Source of the DNA: Phoebastria nigripes
Lineage: Eukaryota > Chordata > Aves > Procellariiformes > Diomedeidae
Reading direction: 5' to 3'
Assembly: GCA_035582835.1 (NCBI GenBank)
Contig: JAYKAV010003044.1
Location: 4,754,018-4,818,017 of the forward strand
Length of the DNA stretch: 64,000 bases
Shown here: positions 11,701 to 22,280 of the stretch, in pieces
How positions within the stretch are numbered: the first letter of the stretch is position 1
Layout: the number at the start of each line of letters is the position of its first letter
Program-made: the position numbers and the translations under genes
The notes under the pieces: generated by a model
The model's input: only the letters and a program-made list of their open reading frames with translations
The model's database searches: none
Told to the model about the DNA's origin: nothing

Positions 11701-12999
11701 CAATCATCTCACAAACGATGCTGTTTGAAAATAAATGGTGAGAAATACTTGACTAAGAAACCAAAAAAACCTCAGTATTTGCCCTGATGGCTTTTTTTTT
11801 TTTTAAACCAGATCATTCCTTTTATAATTTATTGCAAAAGCTTGGCAGCACAGAGGACTAAAGGATCACTGTTTTGCTCAGCATGGAGGTAGCACATGAT
11901 TCCACAAGCTCAAATTGCATAATGAAAGCTTTTACTGAACATGACATGGAAAATCAGCTCACTACATAGCAGAAACTGAGACATAAAGCTACACTGTGGT
12001 CTGTTTTGTCTTGCTTTCAATCAGACATGCCAAAATAACCTTCAGAATGCTTTTCTAACAGCCTCCTCACTTGTAGGCTACATTCTCCTTTGAGTATTGA
12101 ATTACAACAACCTGCCTGGGGAAAGGGGAAGGATCTACATCCCAGGCTGACACCGGGAAGTCAGGGACCCGTGGAAACAGATTCCAAACGCAGGAGTTTT
12201 GGCAGCAGCAGACAGGTATTGCAAACACAAGTTTCGTGATCCTATTTCTAGGATGTCAGAGCAGATTGTGGAGGGAAAGCAGAAGCCAGGATTTCCAGAG
12301 TCATTATCTCCTGCCAGAGGTCTTTCTATGTGACCTTAAGCAAATAATTTTTAACTTTTCCATATCTCCGTTTCTTCACTTGGGAGAGGAAGGGGGAAAT
12401 AAGCAGGGCTGTTTAGTTAAAAGACAGCAAAATCCCTCTTTAAAAAGAATTTGAGAAGGGCACACTATCCTTAAGAAAAGAGCAGGTGACTCGAGCAACC
12501 ATCCAAGCGCTTCGTCACAGAGCAGAGCGTGCCGCACGCAGCAGCGGTGGCTCCTGGCCACAGGGTGGGTGCCTGTGGGGTCCACACCTCGTGCTCTCAC
12601 AGGAACAGCGGACAGCACCCACCTCACGACATGGAAGCAGCAGAGCAAGCCTGTGCCTGTGGGCGAGCCCCTCACAATGGTGATATAGAGGTAAAGGGCA
12701 ATGGCCATGGTCCAGAAGAAGGAGCTGGTATTGGAGAAGGTGGAGAGGGCACCCTGCAGCACGCAGTCCCATGAGGTCCTGTCGAAGTCCTGTAGCACCC
12801 CGTAGAAGTAAGAGAGGGCTGAGAGGAGGTCCGCCAGCGACAGATAGAGCAGGAGCTGGCGGGGACGGGTCCGCAGCTCCGGCCACAGGGCATGGGTGCA
12901 AACCAGGAGGCCGGAACCCAGGAAGGAAAGCACGCAGGAGACCAGCACGACGACCCGCTCCGAGGCGTACAGCTCTGTAGGGGGCAACGGCCCGGGCAT
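2558..12999 (-). CDS. GPR157: GPR157, orphan G-protein-coupled receptor (complete, 4 coding exons)
   Basis: Joining complement 12999-12623, 6148-5935, 3496-3302 and 2779-2558 gives 1008 nt, or 335 codons plus stop. All three introns are GT-AG and the phases fit. The protein aligns end to end with vertebrate GPR157 as I know it. TM1 is near residues 15-38, TM2 47-70, TM3 84-110 and TM4 about 122-142. Cys79 (WDCVLQG) and Cys155 (GWCW) are placed for the usual TM3-ECL2 disulfide. Asn149 (NVS) in ECL2 is a possible glycosylation site. A CCC cluster follows TM7, and the C-tail (about 310-335) has diverged from mammals. GPR157 is a class B/cAMP-receptor-like orphan GPCR, reported in primary cilia of neural progenitors and coupling to Gq. 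The start is the ATG that keeps the M-x-x-x-x-P-P-T-E-L beginning; an in-frame GTG ten codons upstream is not needed. Confidence 0.96.
2780..3301 (-). other. GPR157: GPR157 intron 3
   Basis: Intron between coding exons 3 and 4. The donor is GTAAGT (complement of 3296-3301) and the acceptor is TTGCAG. No repeat or other gene recognised. Confidence 0.85.
3302..3496 (-). CDS. GPR157: GPR157 coding exon 3
   Basis: 195 nt, 65 codons, residues 198-262, phase 0 at both ends. It begins [12 protein letters not shown] (third intracellular loop) and continues through [28 protein letters not shown] (TM6) to [13 protein letters not shown]. The acceptor is GAAG before CACGCA; the donor is CAT|GTAAGT. The loop segment [11 protein letters not shown] differs from the mammalian QEHRLLRHSSM, while the flanks are conserved. 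Confidence 0.95.
3921..3938. repeat. (AT)n dinucleotide tract
   Basis: Short alternating AT run inside GPR157 intron 2. Confidence 0.85.
3950..4080. repeat. Ancient interspersed repeat relic, family unassigned
   Basis: The stretch with GCAAGTTCCACAAGGAATTTATG and, further on, CCTGCTGCCTGATTTC resembles a repeat commonly seen in bird and reptile introns and UTRs. I cannot name the family with certainty. It lies in GPR157 intron 2. RepeatMasker with a sauropsid library would assign it. Confidence 0.3.
5935..6148 (-). CDS. GPR157: GPR157 coding exon 2
   Basis: 214 nt. It completes Ser126 (AG from exon 1 plus C) and encodes residues 127-197: WGVPL (TM4), [21 protein letters not shown] (ECL2 with the conserved Cys155) and [29 protein letters not shown] (TM5). 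The acceptor is TTTCCTCAG; the donor is AGAGCG|GTGAGT. Very close to the human sequence. Confidence 0.96.
9645..9775. repeat. Palindromic (AT/CA)-rich low-complexity cluster
   Basis: Alternating ATATAT, GCATGCAT and CACACA motifs with several self-complementary stretches. One is the perfect 16-bp palindrome AAGCATATATATGCTT at 9759-9774. It is intronic, able to form cruciform or Z-DNA, and probably length-variable. Confidence 0.75.
12285..12400 (+). repeat. MIR-like SINE relic
   Basis: TATGTGACCTTAAGCAAAT followed by a degraded 'TTTCTTCACTTGGGA' block resembles the MIR core (TGTGACCTTGGGCAAGT ... TTTCCTCATCTGTAAAATGGG). The element is diverged and orientation is inferred from the core. Confidence 0.45.
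12623..12999 (-). CDS. GPR157: GPR157 coding exon 1
   Basis: 377 nt: 125 codons plus two bases of codon 126. It encodes the extracellular N-terminus ([15 protein letters not shown]), TM1 ([19 protein letters not shown]), TM2 with [16 protein letters not shown], the Cys79 motif [12 protein letters not shown], and TM3 up to CFHVV. The donor is GTCGTGAG|GTGGGT. It sits inside the CpG island. Long overlapping frames on both strands here reflect high GC. Confidence 0.96.
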
Positions 13000-13420
13000 G
13001 CCGGCGACGGAGGCAGGGCACAAGGACACGGCACCACTCCCAGGAACAGCCGGGCAGCAAAGCAGGAGCAGGAGGGAGAGAAAGCCGGGAGGGGAGGCAA
13101 ACGCCCAGCCGCGCTCCGGGGCAGAGCGGGACGGGAGGGCTTTGCCGGAGAGCTGGCGGCGAGAACGGAAAGGGAAGGGATGGGAAACGCCGGGGCAGGA
13201 GCGAGGCGGGGCGGGGGGAGCCGCAGGAGCCGGCGCCGGCCCGGCAGCCCGGGAAGCGGCGGAGCGGTGCGGGGCGGCGGGAGCCCGGCCCGCCCCCGCC
13301 CGTCATGGGAGCGCCGGCCCGCCCCGGCCCCGGCCCCCCCGGCCCGGCGGCTCCGCCACCTCCGCCACCGCCCCCGGGGCGCTTCCGAGGGGAGTCCCTG
13401 CCGCTGGCGGGGACCTGGAA
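12830..13420 (-). promoter_or_regulatory. CpG-island promoter of GPR157
   Basis: A very GC-rich, CpG-dense block overlapping coding exon 1 and extending about 420 bp upstream of the ATG. It contains several GC boxes, such as GGCGGGGCGGGGGG near 13205-13218 and, on the minus strand, GGGCGGGGGCGGG near 13290-13302. I see no clear TATA box, and dispersed initiation is likely. The exact transcription start is not visible. Confidence 0.75.
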
Positions 13421-13666
13421 CCGCTCACGCCTCTCTGAGGGCACCTAGAGCAAACCTGCCGCGTCCCCCATGGCCCAGAAACCACCTTTTTTCTTTAAAT
13501 TAAAAAACCCCGCCGTGACTGCCTGGTGCAACGTGACAGGAGGAGCGGATTCAGAAATAAATGCCTTTTTTTTTTTTTTTTTTACTATCGTCTCCTAAAA
13601 GCCATACTTGATACCTTTCTTCCCCAAGGAGAGTGCACAACTCCCCCACCCTTTTCCGAATCAGAA

Positions 13667-13697
13667 ATATATCTATATATACACACACATATATACA
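13667..13697. repeat. (TA/CA)n microsatellite
   Basis: Alternating ATATCTATATATACACACACATATATACAC just upstream of the GPR157 CpG island. Confidence 0.8.
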
Positions 13698-16600
13698 CTT
13701 CACAGAACACCCACAGGGACACAGTTTGAACCGCACATGTTCAGATACCCAGGATCAGAGGTTCTCAGGCCAGCAATCCTCCCCCGGTTCTTCACCCTCC
13801 TGAGGTGGCACCAATGTTAGCTTTACCTTTCACGTTCTTTACTTTGAAACACGCCAGCACTGACTCCGGCAGCATCCTGCAACCTGTGAAGCAGAAAACA
13901 ATAAGCAGACACCATGGAGCATTCACTACCATGTTAAACAGATTTTACATTTCTGTTGGTAAGAAAGTGCTTCCCCCCCCCTTCAAAGAACTTACAAGTT
14001 GAAAGCATGTCCTTGTTTGCTTCTCACTTGCCTGATACTTCATTGGCTTCCACACAGACAACTCATACCTTATACCTTTGATGTGGATAGTGATGTGCTC
14101 AGTTTCCAAAGGAGATGGTTATTGTTTCAGGTGTCTTGTTCTCTCAAACAGCTTAATCATTTCCTTGCTACCTAGCCATGAAGGATCCCTGCTAAACTCA
14201 CAATTTTTAACAAGGTTTATTCTGACCTGTAAAGCCTTATCCCCCAACCCAAGCTTCTCTCAGCACCCTGAAGCCATCTAACACACCCTAGAAAACACAT
14301 CTGACAGAAGTATCTTAAAAAATTCAGTGTTTGCATACTACTTTTGGCCATGGTATCCTTTCAGTTTTACATTCCCATCTTCCAAATTGAGAAGGGGTTC
14401 TTCTCAACATTTTAAAATCACTTTTTGACCAGTCTTGTGTTTAGAACACACCATTTTACAACTAAGTTTTTCAGGATAGTATTTAATTGAACTCTATTTT
14501 TGCACTATTGCCACTTCACTGCAAAAAAACAATTGCACTTTTTTAAAAAATAAACCTGTATTCCCCTCAGGTATATAAGAGGGCCGCTACTGCTCACATG
14601 TGGGTTTTTTTTTTTTTTCTTTTTTTAAGAGCGGTTTTTCCCATTTTTCCACTGCAGCAATTTCTTCTTCCACTATTCTGCTGCACAGCTGTATTCAAAA
14701 CCTGCAGCCAGTTCCACTGCCTCCTTAAGCTTTTGATTATCTTCATCTGTTTTTGACTTCTAAGTTCAAATCCAATTTTCTAATGAATCCTGGAAGTCCT
14801 TGAGGATACATCAGTTTGTCAGGGTAAGTCTTCACACCCACTCTGCCAGGTCACAAAAAGCTTTTCACTAACATTCAGCTATGCCTTGGCTACCTAGGAT
14901 TGGAAGCCAGTTCTGAATGAAGTCTTTAGGGCTTTTTATCAGATTGATTTAAATCAGTTTTGCCACAGCACAGAAGGGGGTCACATGGGTCAGCACGCAG
15001 AGCGCCCCACAAACGAACCACCTTACAGTTGCCTTTCCTGGGCCATCCAAACACACTGCTTCTGCTCCAGAGATTCACCTCCATGGACAAGTCACACCAA
15101 CACTTTCCAAGAAGCTGCTAGATAGAACTTCAGAGCTTTTTAAAATTCTCTTTACTAAGTCTCCAGCTATATCCAGGCTTGGTGTGCTGCTTCTTGGTCA
15201 CCTTGATGCATCTGTCATTTGCTCTGTTAAAGTTACTTATTTTGGACACAAGATCTTCTTTCTATGTACCTTTTTGACCTTTACCACTCAGTTAAACTTC
15301 AGTCAAGCAGGCTCTTGCATTTAGAAGTTTATTTTGGAGCCTGATGCCCTCTGCATGTTCTTTATAGGACAAGGAAGTTGCAGCACCTTGCACTTCCCCT
15401 GAACACAATCTGACACTAAGAGTTTTTTTTAACTAATCATTACTCCAGGCTTTCTTTAGCTACCATCTGACCCCCCAAAAAAAAAAAAAAAAAAAACACG
15501 AGACAAAACTTTGTCAAGGCTGCGTTCCCAGTTGTTGCTCTTACACATTCTCGGCTTCTTCCTCGTTCTTTGGTTTCCCTTTCCCCACTTCTATAGCACA
15601 AGACACTCACCCACCTATCACAAATACCCAGACAAACCACTTCATCAAATACCCTGGCTTTTGAGTGTTGCTTTTATTTTGGGGTGACGCATGTGGCTCT
15701 TCAACACAGCTTAAGTCTTGCAAGATAGTTGTTTATTTCCACAACTTATGATTACCTGACAAACTACTTTTTTAGAACTGGAAAGAAGGGAATATCTGAA
15801 TCACAACCACAATTTAGTGGAAATGCAAATTCTGGTTTTGTCCCGATTCACTGAGAGATGAATCTTTCCCTTACCAATCAGAAAGAAATAGGACAGGCAC
15901 AGGATCTTCTGCTGGATCTCTCCCCATTTTCTGAAAATAGGAATATGGTAAATTTACACACAAATCACTACTCAACAGAAGGGCATGCATGAAGAGTTAG
16001 CGCTTCAAAACTGAGTAGTAAGAAGTTATCTGCCTTTTATTAAAGATTCCCACTACCTTTCTTTTTCTTGACATCTGCACATGCAAGACATCCACCACCC
16101 AGCACCTCTGTGGCATTCCTGGAAACTTGCTATTGTTACCTTCTAATTGCAGGGTAGCGGTGCAGCTGTCTCTGCCCAGATACACATTCCTACCTTCAGT
16201 CCTATGGAATCTGCAGTTGTCCAGAGAATAGAAATATTTGGAAACTGCCCAAAGATACATGACAATTCAAAGGCAGTGTTGTATGTAGCTCAGAGGAGAA
16301 ATAAAAATCTAAGCAATTAGCTTGTCATAAAGCAACATACAAAATGAAAATTCTCCTTTGAGAATTTCACCTTCAGATGCTCTTAAAGCACAGGGATGTA
16401 AAGCAACCTGGTATTTGGTGGAAAGACACAGAAAGTCTTTTTTCCTGACTTGAATTCATCTCATCAAATACTAAAAGAGCTTTCTGACACACAGGCTACA
16501 CCCTGCATCTTATAAAGCATCAGTTGAGCTGTAACTACATAAATTTACCTCCACTAACTGTGAGATAGAAATGTACCAACATAACCTTTTCAAAAAAAAA

Positions 16601-17357
16601 ACCAAACAAACAAACAAGGCTTCAACAGGAAGTTTTTACTTTGCCTTTGCAGCTGCCTAGGAAGCTGGGCTGAGGCATAGTTCTCAGTTAACTGGGAACC
16701 TAGTTATATGTCTTAGGGCATTTAAGTGATTATTAGGAGCTGAGACCCCCACAGTACCTCTGCATATCACAGACACAATGCTTGCTTGCATACTACCATG
16801 TTACTCTCCTGATTTTGTGCCAGATCAGCGAGACAGCTTTTATCAGAGATGAAGACACTTCATGGAAGGAGTACATGAGCAAAAGTTCTGGTCTTACTCT
16901 ATCTTACTCCCCCCCATGTGCTCGAAGGCCAACTTTGGNTTCACCAGGGGAGAGAAGAGTCCGGGCTGCTCCTGAACAATTAGGACACTATTTCACATCA
17001 CACCTTCAGAGCACATAAATGTGAGGAAGAAAAGACTTGCACCATTTATAGCTGTTTGTTTCTGATACCTAGCCAAGAGTATCCGACCTCCCTTTACCCC
17101 ATTCACTTTAAGGCCACAGACATAATTACAACAGAATAATATCCTCTGACTCCAAGTGCCAACTGCCAGCACAACCACCCATCCTCACTACCCACAAGAG
17201 GTCACTGCTGTTCCAGGCAGTAATATTTTTCCCATCACCATTGTCCTGATCTAACAAGAGCTTCTCCACCGCCTCTCTCTCTCTGATGAAGGCAGATGGC
17301 TCTAACACCAGTAGATGTACCTTGGTCACCTTTTGCCATCCCTGCTTCAAGCCCACA

Positions 17358-17401
17358 GCTCAGACAGAAGTAGTTTCAAGTAGGAGCTCAGACAGAAGTA
17401 G
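17358..17401. repeat. Short tandem duplication
   Basis: The 16-mer AGCTCAGACAGAAGTAG occurs twice, about 27 bp apart, separated by TTTCAAGTAGG. This is a small local duplication in intergenic DNA. Confidence 0.8.
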
Positions 17402-19594
17402 AGCCCAGTTTCATTGCACCCATAAAAAAAAAGTAGATGTGTTTAAAAAAAAATCTGGTTATTTCAGTACACATCAGCCATCAGAGGCTTAGTTTGGGCA
17501 AAAACCCTTTAATGTTTTAGTTTTCAAAACACCATGCAGTTCTTCTCAAGGAAGTCAGTACAACTGTTTCTTGTACTCATTAGCTTCTCAGGGCTCAGCC
17601 TGGGAGCAGTAAGACACCCAACTCCCACCCTTCTCAGAGGAATGCAAAATTAAATGCATCGCACATAAGCTTTCACTGACACAGATCTTCTGCATAGCCT
17701 GGCTACTCCCCATGCGAGACACTATGTATATATGAGAGCATCTAGCCAAGAGTTAACATAAACCTGATTCTTTGGAAACNTAAACCGAACTCTGGAATCC
17801 TAGCACTATAAAAAAAAAGCTAGCCAACAGTTTTACCAGCACCTGAACTCTTCATTTCCAGAACTAGACCATTTTTCTAAGTCATCACCTGATCCTTAGG
17901 TTCACTGCATCAGCTGAAAGGAAGCCAGGGAAGCATAGTTAAGAGAAGGCTTCTGAGAGACATGAAAATCCTCATGTTTGTCCTTTGTTACTTTTTCTAG
18001 CATGTGACAAAAAAAAATCATCTACATTTCTAGCAGTCCTGGCACAGATTAAGGACCTAATCCTTGACTTTATTAACCCCATCTATTCCATTTTGGACAG
18101 ACACTAATGCAGACAGCTTCCAATATAGCATTAATGAAAGACATCTAGGGCTGCTCAAGAAATTCTAAAATGACCACTGACAGCCCTCATGACAATTTCC
18201 CAGTAGCTGCCCCCTCTAGACAACAACTTCAAATAGATTTAGAAGAATCAAGCAAAAAACCCACAAGGAAGTACATTCCCTACATATCTATTAAGAATGC
18301 TAAGCAACAAGGCAGTCACTTAAATAGGTGCAGACACTATAGCCAACTCTTATGTGGCTTTTCGTCTCAGAAAAATAGTTTTCAGAGACTCAAAAGGTTT
18401 TGTTTGGCAAATACCAGGGTCAAGACAGCTCTGTAACAAGTACAGCTAGGTACTACCAAGTTGACTAGGAATCTGACATTCCCATGCGAAGAGTCATGCT
18501 GGAAGTTTGGCACAGTGGGAGGCCATTTTACATACAGAGAAAATAGACTTTCTGGAAGCAGAATTGCAATACATATAGAAGTACATAGAGCCAATACAGT
18601 AATTTGGAGCTATAAAGGATATATACTCTTTTCCCTGACTCTCCTTGTGTGGGAAACTACAAAGCAAAGTTTCATAGTTTTGTAACAGGTTAGTTTAAAT
18701 TCATTCTAGGTCCTCTGGAATTAACAAATGCTATATGAATTCCTATTTTATCTTGATTATGCAAGACCAAATACTGTGACTTCCTCTGCTGCTACTACTT
18801 CTAGATTAATACCCACCGTTCTCCTGCTTCCCATCCCTCTGTTCTTCAACAGTAACATGCCCTCTGAGGCAGGCAGGTTGGCTTTCAGTGTTCGAGTACT
18901 AACTTTGGCATGTTAGCTGTTACTCCAACCTGGCTCCTTGTGATTCAAGGGACTGAAATATGCAGTCCCCTTATCTTCTTTAACCAGACCAACATGACAG
19001 GCGACTGTTAGAGTAACAAATTTTCAACTGTTGGCAGGCTCGGCATTGGGATAGAAGAATGGCCCTGAGGCAAGCACGACAGCGTACAAACCTGCTGGAT
19101 CAAGATAGGCCTGGGATTTATGCAGTCTTTCGTGTTCCATCTCCAGTGTGCTAGAACCACAGAGCAGAGTGTGTCTACACTGTGGAAACAGGACCCACCC
19201 ACCACTTACCAGCAGAGCACTATTCTGGATCTGTTTAGCAAGCCCAATGGCTTTTCTTTCATCAAGGAGAGATGCTTAGTCATTTTAAGCAGTTTTCCAT
19301 TAGCAGCAAAAATGTGTAGTCAGGCTGCAGAGATCACACAAGAATTCAAGCCAGCAACTCTCAAAGCCACGAGCAATGAGAATTTTTTGCAGGCAGAAAT
19401 GTAATTAGTTACGCTGCTGGAATCAAGCCAGCACAATCAATGAATTAAAGTATGCTCCAAGTGTTGTGATAGTTTTTCATTTCAAATTTAAATTAGGAGA
19501 TTAATATGGGATATTCCTTCATGCTGTAGCTGCATGGAGAAAAATAAAGGTATTAACATTGCACGTTCACAATGAAACAGAGTATGCCATGGAC

Positions 19595-19675
19595 CAAAAA
19601 AAAAAAAAATTACATTTAAGACCTGGTCTTAAGAAAAAAAAAAAAAAAAAATTACATTTAAGACCTGGTCTTAAG
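19595..19675. repeat. Two-copy tandem repeat: poly-A plus palindrome
   Basis: A unit of about 40 bp, made of an A-run followed by ATTACATTTAAGACCTGGTC and TTAAG, is present twice (unique parts at 19609-19633 and 19651-19675). Each contains the palindrome TTAAGACC-T-GGTCTTAA. The copies are identical in the unique part, so the duplication is recent or the locus slips. Confidence 0.9.
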
Positions 19676-19677
19676 GT

Positions 19678-19815
19678 CACCCAGCTCAGACTCAAGTATG
19701 GAGCGGTGGCACTTTAGGAAAGGGCACTTGCACAGAATACAAAGAGGCACTCTCTGTAGTGACCTTCTTGGCAATCTTTCAATGCTATTTTTTTAACCAT
19801 TCTCATTACCTATAA
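19678..19815 (+). repeat. Dispersed duplicated block, copy A
   Basis: Starts CACCCAGCTCAGACTCAAG and ends CTCATTACCTATAA. It matches 20764-20914 over its whole length with scattered substitutions and a small insertion in the other copy. The family is not recognised. Confidence 0.85.
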
Positions 19816-20763
19816 TAAAAAGGTATGGACTGCATCTCTTATTTAGTAGCAGGAAAATAGGCCAAATAGTATTTTGAGGGTGTAGCTTTTACTGTAAATT
19901 AAATTGGAGGTATACACTGTACTTTGCAACAGAAAGGTCTGCCTACAGCCTGTAGTTTTAACACAGATGAGACAGGAATATAAAAGCTAATAATGAGACC
20001 CTCAAGTAGGAAAAGTCATGAAGCATGTCAGCTTCCCCGGTTACCGAGCTAGAAGCCTCATTGAAGTTATTTCACACAAGTTATTTGAAACAGATGAAGT
20101 GCGAAGCAGCAAGGAGACAATTCTGCTAAAGGGAAAGGATGCAACAGAGCCCAGGAGACTATTTCTTTCATTGACACAAGGACACTCAACATCTACAGTC
20201 CAGAATCCAAATATGACCTTGAAAATGGGTTGTAAAACACCGTATCATACTCCTCACCCTTCTTTGAAGGCAGACATAAAATATTTGTGTTAAACAATTT
20301 ACAGATTCTCTCTCCACGTGTGGGTGCTGACTGCTCAGGTCCCAGCGGAGTGGTGCACAGCCACTCCCATTCATCCAACTAAGNGGTCAGCTGCAGCCAC
20401 ATTCCCAACACAGAACTCCAGACCACCACTTGGTGTTCAACAATGCTGTTTGCATCATGCTGCTTTCCCAGGTAGCAAAGAGCACATTTAACAGAAGTAC
20501 TTGAAATACAGTGCATACATATTTACTGAAACTAACTGGATGGTTAGTCACTACTAGCCATCCTGGTTTACGCACTACTACAAAGTTACATACAGGAAAC
20601 TTGAAGAGTAGAACATTATCTTATAACCTGGAATTCAAACTCGCTGACTTTATTAATACAGGTGAAGTTGCTCAGCAATTACATGCTAAGTGAGACAGGT
20701 CAAGCCCCACATGTTTGTCACCCCAACCACATTCCAGTCATTGCATCAGTTCCATTCAGCCAA

Positions 20764-20914
20764 CACCCAGCTCAGACTCAACCATGGAGCAGTGGCACTT
20801 TGGGAAAGGGCACTAGAAAGGGCATTTAGACAGAATACAAAGAGGCACTCTCTGTAGCAATCTTCATGGCAATCTTCCAATGATTTTTTTTTTAGCCGTT
20901 CTCATTACCTATAA
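20764..20914 (+). repeat. Dispersed duplicated block, copy B
   Basis: Second copy of the block at 19678, same orientation, 1086 bp downstream. It has an extra stretch (CACTAGAAAGGGCATTTAG) where copy A has a shorter version, itself looking like a mini-duplication of AAAGGGCA. It may be a local duplication or two insertions of one low-copy repeat. Confidence 0.85.
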
Positions 20915-22114
20915 CACACACCCTGTTTCTTCCCAAGCCTGGAACTGATGGTCATCTTTGGCTCCATAACGAGGAAGAAATCTGAAAGTAAAAAGCCATA
21001 GAAAAGTAGTATTTTATCAGGAAATCTGATATACTAGCTTAAAACATCTGGCTCATGACAAATATCCTACAAAGGCAGAGATGAAGTTTCAGAAGATTTA
21101 CAGCAGAAGGATACCATGCTCCCTTCTGGCCACCCATTATCTTCTGAGTGAAGAACTTTTATAGACAGTTCAAGAAGTTTCACAACTCCCTGTAATTGGT
21201 GCAATTATGCTCAAGTCTGGGGGAAAAAAAAAAAAAAAAAAGAGGCATACAGAAGTGTGAGCAACCAAGGTCATAGCTAGTTTTTTTTAAAGAGGGTTGG
21301 AGCTCCAGTGTCGCTGGATTGTGACACCCAGCTCATGCCAAGTCAGTGAGGGCCTTAGAGAAAAGACAAAACCAACTTGGTTTGATCAAAATTAACGTAA
21401 GCTCTTGTCCTCTGTGTGAGTACTAAAAGTTTAAACAAGATTCAGGCAAGGCCTTTCCTTCTTCCAAGGTTGGGGTGCTCTTGCATTTCCTCCCTTAGAA
21501 CGATCCTCTATCGTAGATTTGTCCTTTCCATAAATCCTCCTTGCCTCCCTCTTATCCAGACAAGGTAAGAAGTAATGTCTCATTGCATAATCAAAATCTA
21601 TTTAATTCTTTCCCAGAAAGATCAGCTAAGTTTTTGGGCACGTGACTCCATGTATTTGCAATGCACAGCTGCTGACCAGCACCCAGGAGAAATTGTGACT
21701 ACAGGTGAGTTGCTCCCATGCTAGGTTCAAAGCCAAGTTAGCTTGTCATTACCAGCCTCAGATTGAGGCTCAGATGAATTCTTCCTAAAAGGAGGCCCTT
21801 CTCCCAATATCTAGCATTGCATTTTTGCAGCGTTACTAACAATAGCTGGTATTTTACTCTCGGGAAGATGCCTGTGGGAAGGACAAAGAAAGAGCAAAGC
21901 AACTTGCAACATGTTTATCTTCTCTTTTCTTCACCTCATCTCTGATGCAGTGACCACATCAAGCATCCTGTGGCATTTCTCACGTTAGCCCTCTGCTCCA
22001 TCAGACACCCCAAGCTCCAGTGCAACACAGTACACCTGGGCGGCATCCCAACCTGGATCCCCATCCACCTCAAGCCAGGGAGGTGAGGCAGGCCCAACAA
22101 TGTGTAGCACTTCT

Positions 22115-22136
22115 AGGGCAGTATACTTGCTGATTG
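22115..22136 (-). ncRNA. MIR34A: miR-34a-3p mature region
   Basis: 22 nt identical, as far as I recall, to the mammalian star strand, beginning CAATCAGCAAGTATACTG. It pairs with the 5p arm. Confidence 0.92.
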
Positions 22137-22157
22137 CTTCCTTGACTATTGTTCACA

Positions 22158-22179
22158 ACAACCAGCTAAGACACTGCCA
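22158..22179 (-). ncRNA. MIR34A: miR-34a-5p mature region
   Basis: 22 nt beginning TGGCAGTGTCTTAGCTGG, with seed GGCAGTG at complement 22172-22178. It is identical to the known mature miR-34a and is the guide strand. Confidence 0.98.
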
Positions 22180-22270
22180 AAGAAACACTCACAGCTGGCA
22201 TCACGCAAGGAGGGAAGTTAGGGCAGGTTGTTCGAGCTCCTCCTCTCTTCTCATTCACAGAAGGCAAGAG

Positions 22271-22280
22271 TCTGGGGACA
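22271..22280 (-). promoter_or_regulatory. Candidate 3' splice site before the miR-34a exon
   Basis: The minus strand reads CTCTCTGTTTGTCCCCAG just above 22271, a good pyrimidine-rich acceptor 72 nt upstream of the hairpin. If used, the pre-miRNA lies in the second exon of its primary transcript, which is how the human gene is described. This is inference; RNA evidence is needed. Confidence 0.4.

Larger units (their letters stand above)
6149..12622 (-). other. GPR157: GPR157 intron 1
   Basis: A 6.5-kb intron between coding exons 1 and 2, with donor GTGGGT and acceptor CAG. It contains homopolymer T/A runs (about 6735, 7640 and 8991), a purine/pyrimidine-alternating AT/CA cluster at 9645-9775, and a MIR-like relic at about 12285-12400. 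No other exon is recognised. Confidence 0.85.
13450..22090. other. Intergenic between GPR157 and miR-34a
   Basis: No coding exon recognised. It holds poly-T and poly-A runs (about 13566-13583, 14608-14630, 15475-15497, 21223-21241), an AT/CA microsatellite near 13667-13697, short local duplications (17358-17401, 19595-19675) and a dispersed pair of related 140-150 bp blocks (19678-19815 and 20764-20914). Part of the right end may be the 3' end of the miR-34a primary transcript; a candidate ATTAAA on the minus strand is at 21601-21606. Confidence 0.6.
22091..22199 (-). ncRNA. MIR34A: miR-34a precursor hairpin
   Basis: On the minus strand this reads GCCAGCTGTGAGTGTTTCTT, then the mature 5p arm, a GTGAACAATAG loop region, the 3p arm, and a closing stem ending TTGTTGGGCC. 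It is the canonical mir-34a hairpin with only loop and base-of-stem changes relative to the mammalian one I know. miR-34a represses cell-cycle and survival mRNAs (CDK4/6, MET, BCL2, SIRT1) and is a direct p53 target. It lies between GPR157 and H6PD on the GPR157 strand, exactly as in human. A perfect p53 element lies 10.8 kb upstream on the same strand. Confidence 0.98.

Noticed and set aside
12376..13029. Unspliced 217-residue reading of GPR157 exon 1
   Set aside because: It runs past a good donor (12623/12622) into unrelated residues, while spliced exons restore the full conserved protein.
12515..13444. 309-codon open frame on the minus strand overlapping GPR157 exon 1
   Set aside because: It is a frame shadow in a CpG island: Pro/Gly/Arg-rich upstream and out of frame with the conserved receptor sequence.
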